Of a DNA stretch of 7,267 nucleotides, positions 1 to 6,417 are shown piece by piece. Positions within the stretch are counted from its first letter, which is position 1. Every line of letters starts with the position of its first letter. The stretch is from contig JAOULU010000080.1 of the NCBI GenBank assembly GCA_029881855.1, positions 1 through 7,267 on the forward strand, in the 5' to 3' direction. The stretch is from Nitrosomonas sp. GTDB taxonomy: Bacteria > Pseudomonadota > Gammaproteobacteria > Burkholderiales > Nitrosomonadaceae. The position numbers were made by a program, and so were the translations under genes. The notes below the pieces were generated by a model. The model did no database searches and was not told the origin of the DNA. It saw nothing but the letters and a program-made list of their open reading frames with translations.

Positions 1-340
1 TAAAATGTATTGTGTTTTCGTAATGTGTCCAATGTTCGGATAATTGCAACATTTCTACTTCTGCCGCACGGATTTTTATCCAGGTCTCTCGTAAATTATT
101 GTCAAAATGATCTTCTTTTAACAACAGCCATCCACGTAAAGAGCTTAGTGCCTGATTGACAAAATTTTTCATTGAGGTGCTGGTATAAACGGTTGGTACG
201 CGAGTATCTGAGATTTGTTCAGACATTTTTTGCAGACGAGTCACTTCGTTTAAGCTGAAAGTGCCACTCAATGCAAATACAAACACAATTAGGCCGAATC
301 CAATTGTGATGAGTTGATGTATCGGTAATGATCTGAACAT
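1..340 (-). CDS. Probable methyl-accepting chemotaxis protein, N-terminal part (runs off left edge)
   Basis: An open frame of 113 codons starts at ATG 340-338 and is still open at base 1, so only the N-terminus is present. Seen: a short cytoplasmic start (MFRSLPIHQL), one hydrophobic membrane segment at about residues 10-30, then a helical, polar periplasmic stretch with RVPT at 47-50 and SLRGWLLL at 67-74. One N-terminal membrane helix followed by a helical sensor with an L-R-G-(W/Y) motif is typical of four-helix-bundle chemoreceptors. The HAMP and signalling domains would lie outside the window, so a sensor kinase or diguanylate cyclase with the same input domain cannot be excluded. No SD sequence precedes the ATG; a promoter lies at 357-385. 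It is transcribed in the same direction as rnfH but lies 436 bp away, so it is probably a separate unit. Confidence 0.75.
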   Translation of the reverse strand, partial: MFRSLPIHQLITIGFGLIVFVFALSGTFSLNEVTRLQKMSEQISDTRVPTVYTSTSMKNFVNQALSSLRGWLLLKEDHFDNNLRETWIKIRAAEVEMLQLSEHWTHYENTIHF

Positions 341-356
341 TTAAAGGCAATTTAAT

Positions 357-385
357 TTTATATAAACTGTGTTGTTTGTAATCAA
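357..385 (-). promoter_or_regulatory. Predicted sigma70 promoter of the chemoreceptor gene
   Basis: On the minus strand, TTGATT (385-380) and TATAAA (362-357) are separated by 17 bp, matching 4/6 and 5/6 of the -35/-10 consensus. Transcription would begin near 350, leaving a leader of only about 10 nt before the ATG. This agrees with the absence of an SD sequence. It does not resemble a sigma28 (FliA) promoter, which many chemoreceptor genes use. Confidence 0.45.
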
Positions 386-401
386 CAAAGTTTTAAATTA
401 T

Positions 402-414
402 TCCCATAATGGGA
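402..414. promoter_or_regulatory. 13-bp palindrome TCCCAT-A-ATGGGA upstream of the chemoreceptor promoter
   Basis: The two 6-bp arms are perfectly complementary around a single central base. The site lies 16 bp upstream of the predicted -35 box of the chemoreceptor gene, a position where an activator or repressor dimer could bind. No regulator is recognised from the motif, so an operator role is inference from symmetry and position. Confidence 0.3.
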
Positions 415-524
415 TATCTAACAAGATGCTTAATATTGAACATTATTTAGCAGAAAAAGCTAGTAAGGAAGCGTGCCAGATTAAATGATATTATCTCCTT
501 GTTAGCAATAAAGAATAATACATG

Positions 525-539
525 CTGTACATCGTACAG
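525..539. repeat. Palindrome CTGTAC-ATC-GTACAG (lux-box/LexA-like, spacer one base short)
   Basis: Perfect 6-bp arms flank a 3-base centre. The outer CTGT...ACAG matches the ends of LexA boxes and the inner TGTAC...GTACA resembles LuxR-type boxes, but both classes have a 16-bp core and this is 15 bp. Read as plus-strand RNA it is a 6-bp hairpin, followed five bases later by six T's (545-550), so a weak terminator is another reading, though no plus-strand gene precedes it. Confidence 0.3.
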
Positions 540-659
540 TTAAGTTTTTTCATGATAATTTTTATTAAGTTAACTTTTCTGTTGTTTTTAACGTTCCTAC
601 GGGTAACCCAGAAGTTTTACTAAGATCATGGAAATCATGTGACCTGAAATAGATTACGT

Positions 660-686
660 AACGATAAATATTTGTTGATTATCGTT
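660..686. repeat. Inverted repeat AACGATAA ... TTATCGTT
   Basis: Arms at 660-667 and 679-686 are perfectly complementary with an 11-base spacer. The element lies about 90 bp past the rnfH stop. It could form a hairpin in the rnfH transcript, but on that strand no T-tract follows it, so it is at best a poor terminator or a transcript-end stabiliser. Confidence 0.25.
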
Positions 687-776
687 TTAAAATGGTTATA
701 AGAATTGTTTTATCGGTTGAGGAGAGGGTATTTCCCTTGGGGAGTCTGAGGAGTCGCTTGATTCTTTGAATCTAGG

Positions 777-1082
777 TCAACGATTTGATTTAGATTTGTT
801 TTTTGCACGTATTCTTCTGGCGTCTTTTGGGTCAATAATAAGTGGTCGGTATATTTCAACGCGATCGCTAGATCGCAGCATAGTATTCCGCTCGGCAAAT
901 TTACTGAAAATTCCAAATTTATATGTCGTCAGGTCAATCTCAGGAAACTCTAACAGTATTCCAGAAGTTTTTATTGCTTGTTCAACGGTGGCGCCTTCAA
1001 AGATATTTATTTTCTTTAGGACTTGATTGTGAGGTAATGCATAGATAATCTCAACAGTTATTATCTTGTTAGGTGTTGTCAT
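777..1082 (-). CDS. rnfH: RnfH family protein (UPF0125), ubiquitin-like fold
   Basis: This 101-residue protein matches the RnfH/UPF0125 family across its length: VEIIYALP near the start, a central GATVEQAIKTSGIL segment, FPEIDL, then the hallmark DRVEIYRPL-DPKDARR-RA block close to the C-terminus. The family has a small beta-grasp fold. Despite the name, membership of the Rnf electron-transport complex is not established, and no rnf genes are visible here. I place the start at ATG 1082-1080 rather than the longer frame opening at 1130, because family members begin shortly before the V-E-(V/I)-x-Y-A-L-P motif and the extra 16 residues only overlap ratA. The start lies inside the end of ratA (14-bp overlap), so the two are probably translationally coupled. 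The basic tail KNKSKSNR is ordinary for the family. Confidence 0.93.
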   Translation of the reverse strand: MTTPNKIITVEIIYALPHNQVLKKINIFEGATVEQAIKTSGILLEFPEIDLTTYKFGIFSKFAERNTMLRSSDRVEIYRPLIIDPKDARRIRAKNKSKSNR

Positions 1083-1506
1083 AAACGTCGCTAGCACGCT
1101 CAATAAAAGATTCAACGAAGCTATTAGCAATCATATGGAAGACGGGCCCAACCAATTTTTCTAGAATCTTATGGGAGAATGTGTAGTGCAAGCGAAATTC
1201 AATTTTACAGGCATCGTCAGCTAAAGGAATAAAGCGCCAGTGACCGTCAAGGTGTTCAAATGGCCCATCTAACAATGTCATTTCAATCAGGTCAGGGGGG
1301 TGACGTTTGTTTTCTGTTGTGAAACTATGTTTGACATGATGATAGTTAATATTGACCGTTGCATGAGTGATAGTTTCATCCTGTGGATCAACAGAAGTAC
1401 CACCACACCACGGTAAGAACTTAGGATAATCCTCAACTGCGTCTACCAATGCAAACATTTGACTGGCTGAGTACCCTACTAAGATTGATTTTTCTATTTC
1501 TGCCAT
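1069..1506 (-). CDS. ratA: RatA-like START/Coq10 family protein
   Basis: A 145-residue protein of the Coq10/RatA branch of the START-like (polyketide cyclase) superfamily. Seen: the N-terminal IEKSILVGYSASQMFALV strand-helix, the family signature YPKFLPWC at 27-34, a central beta-rich portion with GPFEHLDGHWRF, and a long C-terminal amphipathic helix containing FVESFIERA. Members have a hydrophobic cavity; mitochondrial Coq10 binds ubiquinone, while E. coli RatA was reported to interfere with 70S ribosome assembly as a toxin. Which role applies here cannot be told from sequence. Length is normal. It is divergent from smpB and upstream of rnfH, the usual gammaproteobacterial arrangement, with 93 bp to smpB. 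The ATG at 1506-1504 has no clear SD; an extended -10-like TGAGATAAT (1525-1517, minus strand) lies very close to it. Confidence 0.92.
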   Translation of the reverse strand: MAEIEKSILVGYSASQMFALVDAVEDYPKFLPWCGGTSVDPQDETITHATVNINYHHVKHSFTTENKRHPPDLIEMTLLDGPFEHLDGHWRFIPLADDACKIEFRLHYTFSHKILEKLVGPVFHMIANSFVESFIERASDVYDNT

Positions 1507-1550
1507 AACTAAGTTAATTATCTCACATGAATGAGGTAATACTAAAAAAC

Positions 1551-1559
1551 TGATAAAAT
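1551..1559 (+). promoter_or_regulatory. Possible extended -10 promoter for smpB
   Basis: TGATAAAAT combines an extended TG motif with TAAAAT (5/6 of the -10 consensus). There is no good -35 box, which extended -10 promoters often lack. The inferred start near 1566 gives a leader of about 34 nt before the smpB ATG. It lies within the 93-bp gap between the divergent ratA and smpB, which must also hold the ratA promoter. Confidence 0.3.
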
Positions 1560-1599
1560 GCTTAAAATTTGCTAAAACGATATTTAATCAATTGCCCTT

Positions 1600-2043
1600 A
1601 TGAGTATTATCCAGAATAAAAAGGCCTTTCACGATTATTTTATCGAGGAAAAATATGAAGCTGGTTTGGTGCTGGAAGGCTGGGAAGTCAAAGCCATCCG
1701 TGCCGGACGTGTTCAATTAAAAGAAGCCTATGTTATCATTCGTAACGCTGAATTATACCTAATTGGTTGTCATATAAGTCCGCTGAAAACAGCATCGACA
1801 CATATCAATCCTGATCCAATCCGAACGCGTAAATTGTTATTGCATGCAGAACAAATAAACCGTCTTATTGGCAAATCTGAACGGGCTGGTTTTACATTGG
1901 TTCCACTTGACATGCATTATAAAGCAGGAAAGATTAAGTTGGAAATTGGTTTGGCCAAAGGTAAAAAGCAACATGATAAACGTGAGTCCGAAAAACAAAA
2001 AGAATGGGAACGTGATAAACAACGCTTAATGCGCATCAAATAG
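1600..2043 (+). CDS. smpB: SsrA-binding protein SmpB
   Basis: SmpB binds tmRNA (SsrA) and delivers it to stalled ribosomes in trans-translation. The 147-residue protein shows family blocks in order: [17 protein letters not shown] at residues 6-22, [19 protein letters not shown], the HISPL motif, RTRKLLLH, then the conserved [12 protein letters not shown] followed by a lysine/arginine-rich tail that is disordered in solution and enters the mRNA channel during rescue. Length is slightly below the usual 150-160. The ATG at 1600 is the only plausible start: an in-frame TAA lies five codons upstream. No SD sequence precedes it. It is divergent from ratA and followed after 40 bp by ctaA. No tmRNA gene is found in the window, whereas in E. 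coli ssrA directly follows smpB. Confidence 0.97.
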   Translation: MSIIQNKKAFHDYFIEEKYEAGLVLEGWEVKAIRAGRVQLKEAYVIIRNAELYLIGCHISPLKTASTHINPDPIRTRKLLLHAEQINRLIGKSERAGFTLVPLDMHYKAGKIKLEIGLAKGKKQHDKRESEKQKEWERDKQRLMRIK

Positions 2044-2083
2044 CATATTAAGTATCAATCAATCTAATCTTCAAAACAATTTT

Positions 2084-3103
2084 ATGTCTATGCGAAAACC
2101 TATTGCAATTTGGTTATTAATTTGTTGTGCCTTGGTGTTTGCCATGGTTGTTGTTGGTGGTGTAACACGATTAACTGATTCAGGTCTATCGATTGTCGAA
2201 TGGCAGCCAATAGTTGGCACCATGCCACCTGTTACTGATAGTGATTGGGATGAGTTACTAGAAAAGTATCGTGAGTCACCACAGTATCAGAAAGTTAATA
2301 AAGGTATGAGTGTTGATGAATTCAAAAGTATTTTCTGGTGGGAATATTTTCATCGTTTGTTGGGGCGACTAATTGGCCTGGTGTTCTTTGTGCCGTTTGT
2401 TTATTTTCTGGTGAAAAAACAGATAGATAAGCCGCTTGGAATCAAACTTTCTGGTATGTTTATTTTAGGGGGGTTACAAGGTTTTATGGGATGGTATATG
2501 GTTATGAGTGGGTTAGTAAATGACCCACATGTTAGTCAATACCGGCTGACCGCACATTTAGGACTGGCTTTTATTATCTTTGCGGGATTGTTTTGGATCG
2601 CGCTGGACTTGATATCTCCGGATAGAGATCACCACACAATTACCGAACCATTAAAGCGTTTACGTCGGTTTTCCATTGGACTAACTTCATTAATCTTTAT
2701 TATGGTTCTGTCTGGTGGTTTTGTGGCGGGTATACGCGCAGGCTTGGCTTACAATACCTTTCCGCTAATGAATGGGCATTTTATTCCGCCTGAGATATTT
2801 ATGTTAGAGCCATGGTACCGTAATTTTTTTGATAACATGGCTACGGTGCAGTTTGACCACCGTTTAATTGCATGGATATTAGCTTTTCTGGTGCCATTAT
2901 TTTGGTTTAAAGCGATGAAGTCCGAGTTATCAAATACGACTCGTTTGGCCTGTCATTTGTTACTGATTATGTTAGTAATACAAATTAGTCTCGGTATTGC
3001 AACGTTATTGAATTTTGTGCCAATCCCCTTAGCGGCTTCACATCAAGGTGGGGCGGTGCTGCTTTTTGCTGCAGCATTGTGGGTAAGTCATCGCTTGCGA
3101 TAA
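2084..3103 (+). CDS. ctaA: Heme A synthase, COX15/CtaA family
   Basis: This inner-membrane protein oxidises the C8 methyl group of heme O to give heme A for aa3-type cytochrome oxidase. The 339-residue sequence has about eight hydrophobic helices. Seen: [21 protein letters not shown] at residues 22-42 and the four conserved histidines expected to ligate heme: H90 (EYFHRLLGR), H158 (TAHLGL), H259 (FDHRL) and H320 (SHQGG). The extended first periplasmic loop (about residues 36-85) without a paired-cysteine motif fits the COX15-like type of alphaproteobacteria and mitochondria rather than the Bacillus type. ATG 2084 or the second ATG two codons later could start it; neither has an SD. It follows smpB by 40 bp, so cotranscription is plausible. 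No ctaB, oxidase-subunit or assembly gene is adjacent. Confidence 0.95.
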   Translation: MSMRKPIAIWLLICCALVFAMVVVGGVTRLTDSGLSIVEWQPIVGTMPPVTDSDWDELLEKYRESPQYQKVNKGMSVDEFKSIFWWEYFHRLLGRLIGLVFFVPFVYFLVKKQIDKPLGIKLSGMFILGGLQGFMGWYMVMSGLVNDPHVSQYRLTAHLGLAFIIFAGLFWIALDLISPDRDHHTITEPLKRLRRFSIGLTSLIFIMVLSGGFVAGIRAGLAYNTFPLMNGHFIPPEIFMLEPWYRNFFDNMATVQFDHRLIAWILAFLVPLFWFKAMKSELSNTTRLACHLLLIMLVIQISLGIATLLNFVPIPLAASHQGGAVLLFAAALWVSHRLR

Positions 3104-3108
3104 TTTTT
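3090..3108 (+). terminator. Possible intrinsic terminator overlapping the ctaA stop
   Basis: ATCGC-TT-GCGAT (3090-3101) forms a short perfect stem that includes the last ctaA codons and is followed by AATTTTT. A second palindrome, CGATATATCG (3112-3121), is followed by eight T's (3126-3133). With only 19 bp between the convergent ctaA and pilR stops, any terminator must overlap coding sequence. The stems are short, so efficiency is uncertain. Confidence 0.35.
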
Positions 3109-3122
3109 AAACGATATATCGA

Positions 3123-4514
3123 TTATTTTTTTTCATTGAGTCCTAATCGTTGCATTCTGTAACGCATTGAGCGGACAGTGATGCCCAATGCTTTTGCAGC
3201 TGCTGTGCGGTTATATTTACTTTGCTCTAGGGCATTGACGATGGATTCTTTCTCCAGTCTATCAAGATAGTCTTGTAGTGGTAAACCTTGATCTGATGTG
3301 ACCTGCGCGGAATTGGTGATGTTTAATGAAGTTTCCTGAGGTGCTAGTTGTAATTCATCTTTACCAATTTTCTCGTCAGAACTTAATGCCAATGTACGCT
3401 CGAGAATATTTTCCAGTTCACGGACATTCCCAGGGAAATCATAATTTGTTAAAGCGATAATGGCATCTTTCTTTAGGTAACAACTTGTTCTGTTTGTTTC
3501 CTGGCAAAGTTTGGTGAGTATGGATTCGGCAATTAACGCAATGTCTTCCCGCATTTCTCTGAGTGGTGGCATGTTTAACTCAATGACATTTAGGCGATAA
3601 TAGAGATCTTGTCGGAATTGGCCATCCCTGACGCATTCATTGAGTTTTTGATGTGTTGCACTAATAATGCGTACATCCACATTAATTTCTTGTGTGTCTC
3701 CAATTCGTCTAACTTTTCTTTCTTGGATAACTCTAAGTAGCTTAACCTGCATGGGTAACGGTAAATCAGCAACCTCGTCAAGAAATAACGTGCCGCCATC
3801 TGCGGCTTGGAAGAAGCCGCTATGATCTTTGTCTGCGCCAGTAAAGGCCCCTTTTTTATAGCCAAAGAACTCGCTTTCCATTAAATTCTCTGGAATTGCA
3901 CCACAGTTAACAGGAATAAATGCCTGCTCACGACGTGCGCTTCTCTCGTGGATCATTCTTGCCGCGAGTTCTTTTCCGCTGCCTGATTCACCACTGATAT
4001 ACACCGAAGCTTGGCTACGTGATAGTTTTTCAATGGTTGCACGTAGTTGATGCATTGGTGGCGATTCGCCAAGAAGGGTACGTTGGTTTGTATCAATTGT
4101 TTTAGATATTTCAGTTTCAGTCTGTATTGGCGGTAGGCTTAATGCAGACTTAACCAATGAGCGTAATTGTTTTAATGATACGGGCTTAGCCAAGTAATCA
4201 AAGGCACCAGCCTTCAGTGCAGCGACCGCATTCTCAGTAGTGCCATGCGCTGTTATCACGGCAACGGGCAAGTCAGCGCACTGATTAACGATATATCTAA
4301 CTAAATCGATGCCGTCGCCATCTGGCAGGCGCATGTCTGTGAGACATAGCTGGAATTGGTCGGATTGTAGGGACTGTTTAGCGTCATTGATATTCATGAC
4401 ACTAACGACACCCATTCCCATACGCGCTAATGTCAGTTCTAGCAATTCGATAATGTCATGCTCATCATCAACGATAAGGACATTTGGTGAGGTGTTATTA
4501 TCGCGATTAGACAT
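3123..4514 (-). CDS. pilR: Type 4 pilus sigma54-dependent response regulator PilR
   Basis: A 463-residue NtrC-type activator. The receiver domain spans about 10-125, with acidic D16/D17, phospho-acceptor D60 (LTDMRLPDGDG) and the KP pair at 110-111. The AAA+ domain spans about 147-380: Walker A GESGSGKE at 175-182, the sigma54-contacting GAFTGA at 222-227, Walker B GTLFLDE at 241-247, and an arginine-rich sensor region including PGNVRELENILER at 361-373. A Fis-type helix-turn-helix occupies about 435-459 (NRTAAAKALGI, then VRSMRYRMQRLGL). All residues needed for phosphorylation, ATP hydrolysis and RpoN contact are present. In Pseudomonas, PilR with RpoN drives pilA. The ATG overlaps the pilS stop by 8 bp (ATGTCTAA), implying coupled translation. 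The gene order and the PilR-like HTH end argue against NtrC or another family member. Confidence 0.95.
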   Translation of the reverse strand: MSNRDNNTSPNVLIVDDEHDIIELLELTLARMGMGVVSVMNINDAKQSLQSDQFQLCLTDMRLPDGDGIDLVRYIVNQCADLPVAVITAHGTTENAVAALKAGAFDYLAKPVSLKQLRSLVKSALSLPPIQTETEISKTIDTNQRTLLGESPPMHQLRATIEKLSRSQASVYISGESGSGKELAARMIHERSARREQAFIPVNCGAIPENLMESEFFGYKKGAFTGADKDHSGFFQAADGGTLFLDEVADLPLPMQVKLLRVIQERKVRRIGDTQEINVDVRIISATHQKLNECVRDGQFRQDLYYRLNVIELNMPPLREMREDIALIAESILTKLCQETNRTSCYLKKDAIIALTNYDFPGNVRELENILERTLALSSDEKIGKDELQLAPQETSLNITNSAQVTSDQGLPLQDYLDRLEKESIVNALEQSKYNRTAAAKALGITVRSMRYRMQRLGLNEKK

Positions 4515-6138
4515 TTTTTAAGCCACTTTTGCAAAGAATTCTAAAGTGTCCGCCAACAGTATCTTTTATATATTCAAGTGATGCTTGATTAGCTTCACAC
4601 ATTTCTTTAGCAATATATAATCCTAAGCCGGTGCCACTGGCTGCAGTTGTAAAAAAAGGCTCAAATAATTTTTTAAGTTGTTGTGGAGCAACGCCCGGTC
4701 CATCATCAAATACATCTAAGCAGGCAGTATTTTCCTCTTCTTGTTTTGTGAGTTTAATGCGGATGCTCTGTTCTTGTTGTTGGCAGTGACGCCATGCATT
4801 ACGACAAAGATTCCATAGAACCTGGTTTAGGTGACCGTGGTCAAAGATGATTGTGTGTGATTCAGGTATTTCAAGTTTAAATATTTCGGTGTTAATTTTC
4901 TCAGAAAGGCAAAAGTCATTAATAAAAGTAGGAATAAATTCGCTAGTATTAATTGTCTCGGTCTGGGTCATATCACGTCGATTAAGTTGCAAGACATCTT
5001 GGACTATTTTATTAAGACGTTGTGTGTTGTCACAAATAATACGGATTAATCGCGGATGAGAAGGATTGGTATGTTCCTCTTCTTCTAGTAGTTCAGCAGC
5101 ATGGCTAATCGAAGACAGAGGGTTACGAATTTCATGCGCTATATTTGCAGTTAGACGTCCCAGTGCGGCCAATTTTAGTTGTTGTACTTGTGCTTGAATA
5201 CGGCTCATGTCTTCAAGAAATATCACAACACCTGAGCGACTATTACCTTCTATGGGAACAAACCGGGTTCTTACGACGATGTTACTGCCAGGTAGTCTTA
5301 AAAGATCAAAAATCGTGTTGGTGTCTTCCCGCCAAGTTGCTAATCGAGCGGCCAAAACAGGTGCATTATCTGCAAGATTAGCGTGTTCATTTTTGTCTGC
5401 GAGTAATTGCACCCCGATAAGTTTTTCTGCATAGGCATTACGCTGCTTGATATCACCATCTTTATTTACCACTAGAATGCCTTCTTGCAGGTCTTGGATA
5501 ACCAATTGATTGACTTGCGCCATATTGGCTAAATCTGATCCACGCTCAGATGCCAGTTGTTCACTGGCCAGCGCATAGGTGGCAAGCTGGTGTGCCAGCC
5601 AGGCAACTGCAAAATAACCCATACTCAGTAAACCTGCGTGGGTATATTGGCCAGTATATCCAGGGATATATAAAAGTGCGTAAGTTTCTTCAAGCAGCAC
5701 GCCAATTGTAGCAAATGAAGCAAAAAACAAAGCCAAATGTCCACGACTGATTAGTCCGGCACCAGCTAGTGATACCATCAACAGAACGCCTAACCCGCTT
5801 TGGATACCACCGCTTGCATAAATCATCACGCAGATGAACAGAATGTCCAAATTGACCTGGAGAATTAATTGCGAATCAAAATCAAGGCTACGTTTTTTGA
5901 CTATGAATATTGATACGATACTGAAAAGGACATATCCTATTGTAGTTTGTAAAAATAAAGCGCTGTTATAAACACCAAAGCTTGTGAGGTGAAACACGGA
6001 TGTGATAGTGATAAGCCCACTACCTACAGCAATGCGATATACATTAAAGTAGAATAATGAACGCCAGAATTGATCCGGGTAACCAGATTCTGATGGCCAC
6101 AATTTATCTTGTTCTGATTGCGTGGAAATAGTAATCAC
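4507..6138 (-). CDS. pilS: Type 4 pilus sensor histidine kinase PilS
   Basis: A 543-residue membrane kinase partnering PilR. Six hydrophobic segments lie at about residues 28-50, 58-80, 88-108, 113-131, 133-156 and 166-190, as in PilS. A PAS domain follows at about 205-310 (DLQEGILVVNKDGDI at 216-230). The dimerisation/phosphoacceptor domain holds H335 in AHEIRNPLSSISHAAELL. The ATPase domain has an N box with N443 and N447, G1 DDGPGV at 478-483, FEPFF at 492-496, and G2 GTGLGL at 502-507. In Pseudomonas, PilS senses membrane pilin levels. The start is a GTG at 6138-6136: the preceding in-frame triplets are three sense codons and then the stop of the upstream gene, and the next in-frame Met is beyond the first membrane segments. 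No SD is visible, so translation probably depends on coupling to the upstream gene. Confidence 0.95.
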   Translation of the reverse strand: MITISTQSEQDKLWPSESGYPDQFWRSLFYFNVYRIAVGSGLITITSVFHLTSFGVYNSALFLQTTIGYVLFSIVSIFIVKKRSLDFDSQLILQVNLDILFICVMIYASGGIQSGLGVLLMVSLAGAGLISRGHLALFFASFATIGVLLEETYALLYIPGYTGQYTHAGLLSMGYFAVAWLAHQLATYALASEQLASERGSDLANMAQVNQLVIQDLQEGILVVNKDGDIKQRNAYAEKLIGVQLLADKNEHANLADNAPVLAARLATWREDTNTIFDLLRLPGSNIVVRTRFVPIEGNSRSGVVIFLEDMSRIQAQVQQLKLAALGRLTANIAHEIRNPLSSISHAAELLEEEEHTNPSHPRLIRIICDNTQRLNKIVQDVLQLNRRDMTQTETINTSEFIPTFINDFCLSEKINTEIFKLEIPESHTIIFDHGHLNQVLWNLCRNAWRHCQQQEQSIRIKLTKQEEENTACLDVFDDGPGVAPQQLKKLFEPFFTTAASGTGLGLYIAKEMCEANQASLEYIKDTVGGHFRILCKSGLKNV

Positions 6139-6147
6139 AAATTCGAA

Positions 6148-6375
6148 TTATTTTGAAGACTCTAAATGTTGATGGCGGTGCTCGTCACTACAAAAGAACA
6201 TGTTGTCATTGGTAATGCACTCACTTTTGGGTAAATGTACACCGCAGTGTGTACAACGCACCATGTCTTCTATAGCTTCGGATGGTGAATTAGTATCCAT
6301 ATCCTTAGGTTGACGACTCTTAATAATCCAGTAAATCAGTAATGCAATAATCGCGAAAAAAATTAATTTACCCAA
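6148..6375 (-). CDS. PP0621 family small membrane protein with zinc-binding-like Cys/His cluster
   Basis: With the start chosen here the protein has 75 residues: an N-terminal hydrophobic helix at about 3-18 (GKLIFFAIIALLIYWI), a short polar linker, and a C-terminal MVRCTHCGVHLPKSE motif followed by FFCSDEHRHQH. The Cys-x-His-Cys and later Cys-x3-His pattern fits a small zinc ribbon. This architecture is the PP0621 family, found just upstream of pilS in Pseudomonas; its function is not known to me. I prefer the TTG at 6375-6373 because GGAGG (6389-6385, minus strand) lies 9 nt upstream and the product then begins MGKLIFF, directly before the helix. An ATG at 6399 would add eight residues but has no SD. 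The gene is first in the operon, 9 nt before pilS and in the same frame, which suggests a role linked to the sensor; that link is inference. Confidence 0.88.
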   Translation of the reverse strand: MGKLIFFAIIALLIYWIIKSRQPKDMDTNSPSEAIEDMVRCTHCGVHLPKSECITNDNMFFCSDEHRHQHLESSK

Positions 6376-6384
6376 AACGTTATA

Positions 6385-6389
6385 CCTCC
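6385..6389 (-). promoter_or_regulatory. Ribosome binding site GGAGG that decides a TTG start
   Basis: GGAGG on the minus strand ends 9 nt before TTG 6375-6373. If the upstream ATG at 6399 were the start, this strong SD would lie inside the coding sequence without purpose. It therefore supports the shorter reading of the PP0621 family gene. Confidence 0.6.
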
Positions 6390-6417
6390 AATAAGACATT
6401 TATATATTTACAGGAAC

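Larger units (their letters stand above)
341..776. other. AT-rich intergenic region without a convincing gene
   Basis: This 436-bp stretch separates the chemoreceptor gene from the end of rnfH. Both strands lack an open frame with a credible start; the longest candidates are about 20 codons without an SD sequence. It holds the chemoreceptor promoter, palindromes at 402-414 and 525-539, a GGGT-A-ACCC element at 601-609, two ATCATG copies at 625-630 and 634-639, and an AACGATAA/TTATCGTT inverted repeat at 660-686. No tRNA or other recognisable RNA was seen. In enterobacteria bamE lies beside rnfH; no bamE or obvious remnant is present here. Confidence 0.6.

Noticed and set aside
426..488. 20-codon plus-strand frame in the left intergenic region
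   Set aside because: Too short, no SD, and no similarity to a known small protein.
341..776. Possible CRISPR, tRNA or tmRNA in the long intergenic regions
   Set aside because: No regular repeat-spacer pattern, cloverleaf or CCA-ended structure was seen in either long gap; only short isolated palindromes.
710..916. 68-codon minus-strand frame overlapping the end of rnfH
   Set aside because: It lies in another frame of the rnfH coding region and extends into low-complexity downstream sequence; rnfH matches its family to its own stop.
766..1026. 86-codon plus-strand frame opposite rnfH
   Set aside because: Antisense shadow of a well-supported conserved gene, with no family match.
2213..2232. 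TTGGCAC inside ctaA resembling half of a sigma54 promoter
   Set aside because: The -12 element TTGC is missing at the required distance and the site lies in conserved coding sequence.
3590..3865. 91-codon minus-strand frame inside pilR
   Set aside because: Out-of-frame shadow within the conserved AAA+ domain coding region.
4847..5434. Several plus-strand frames of 70-78 codons opposite pilS
   Set aside because: Antisense shadows of the kinase coding sequence, with no SD or recognisable domains.
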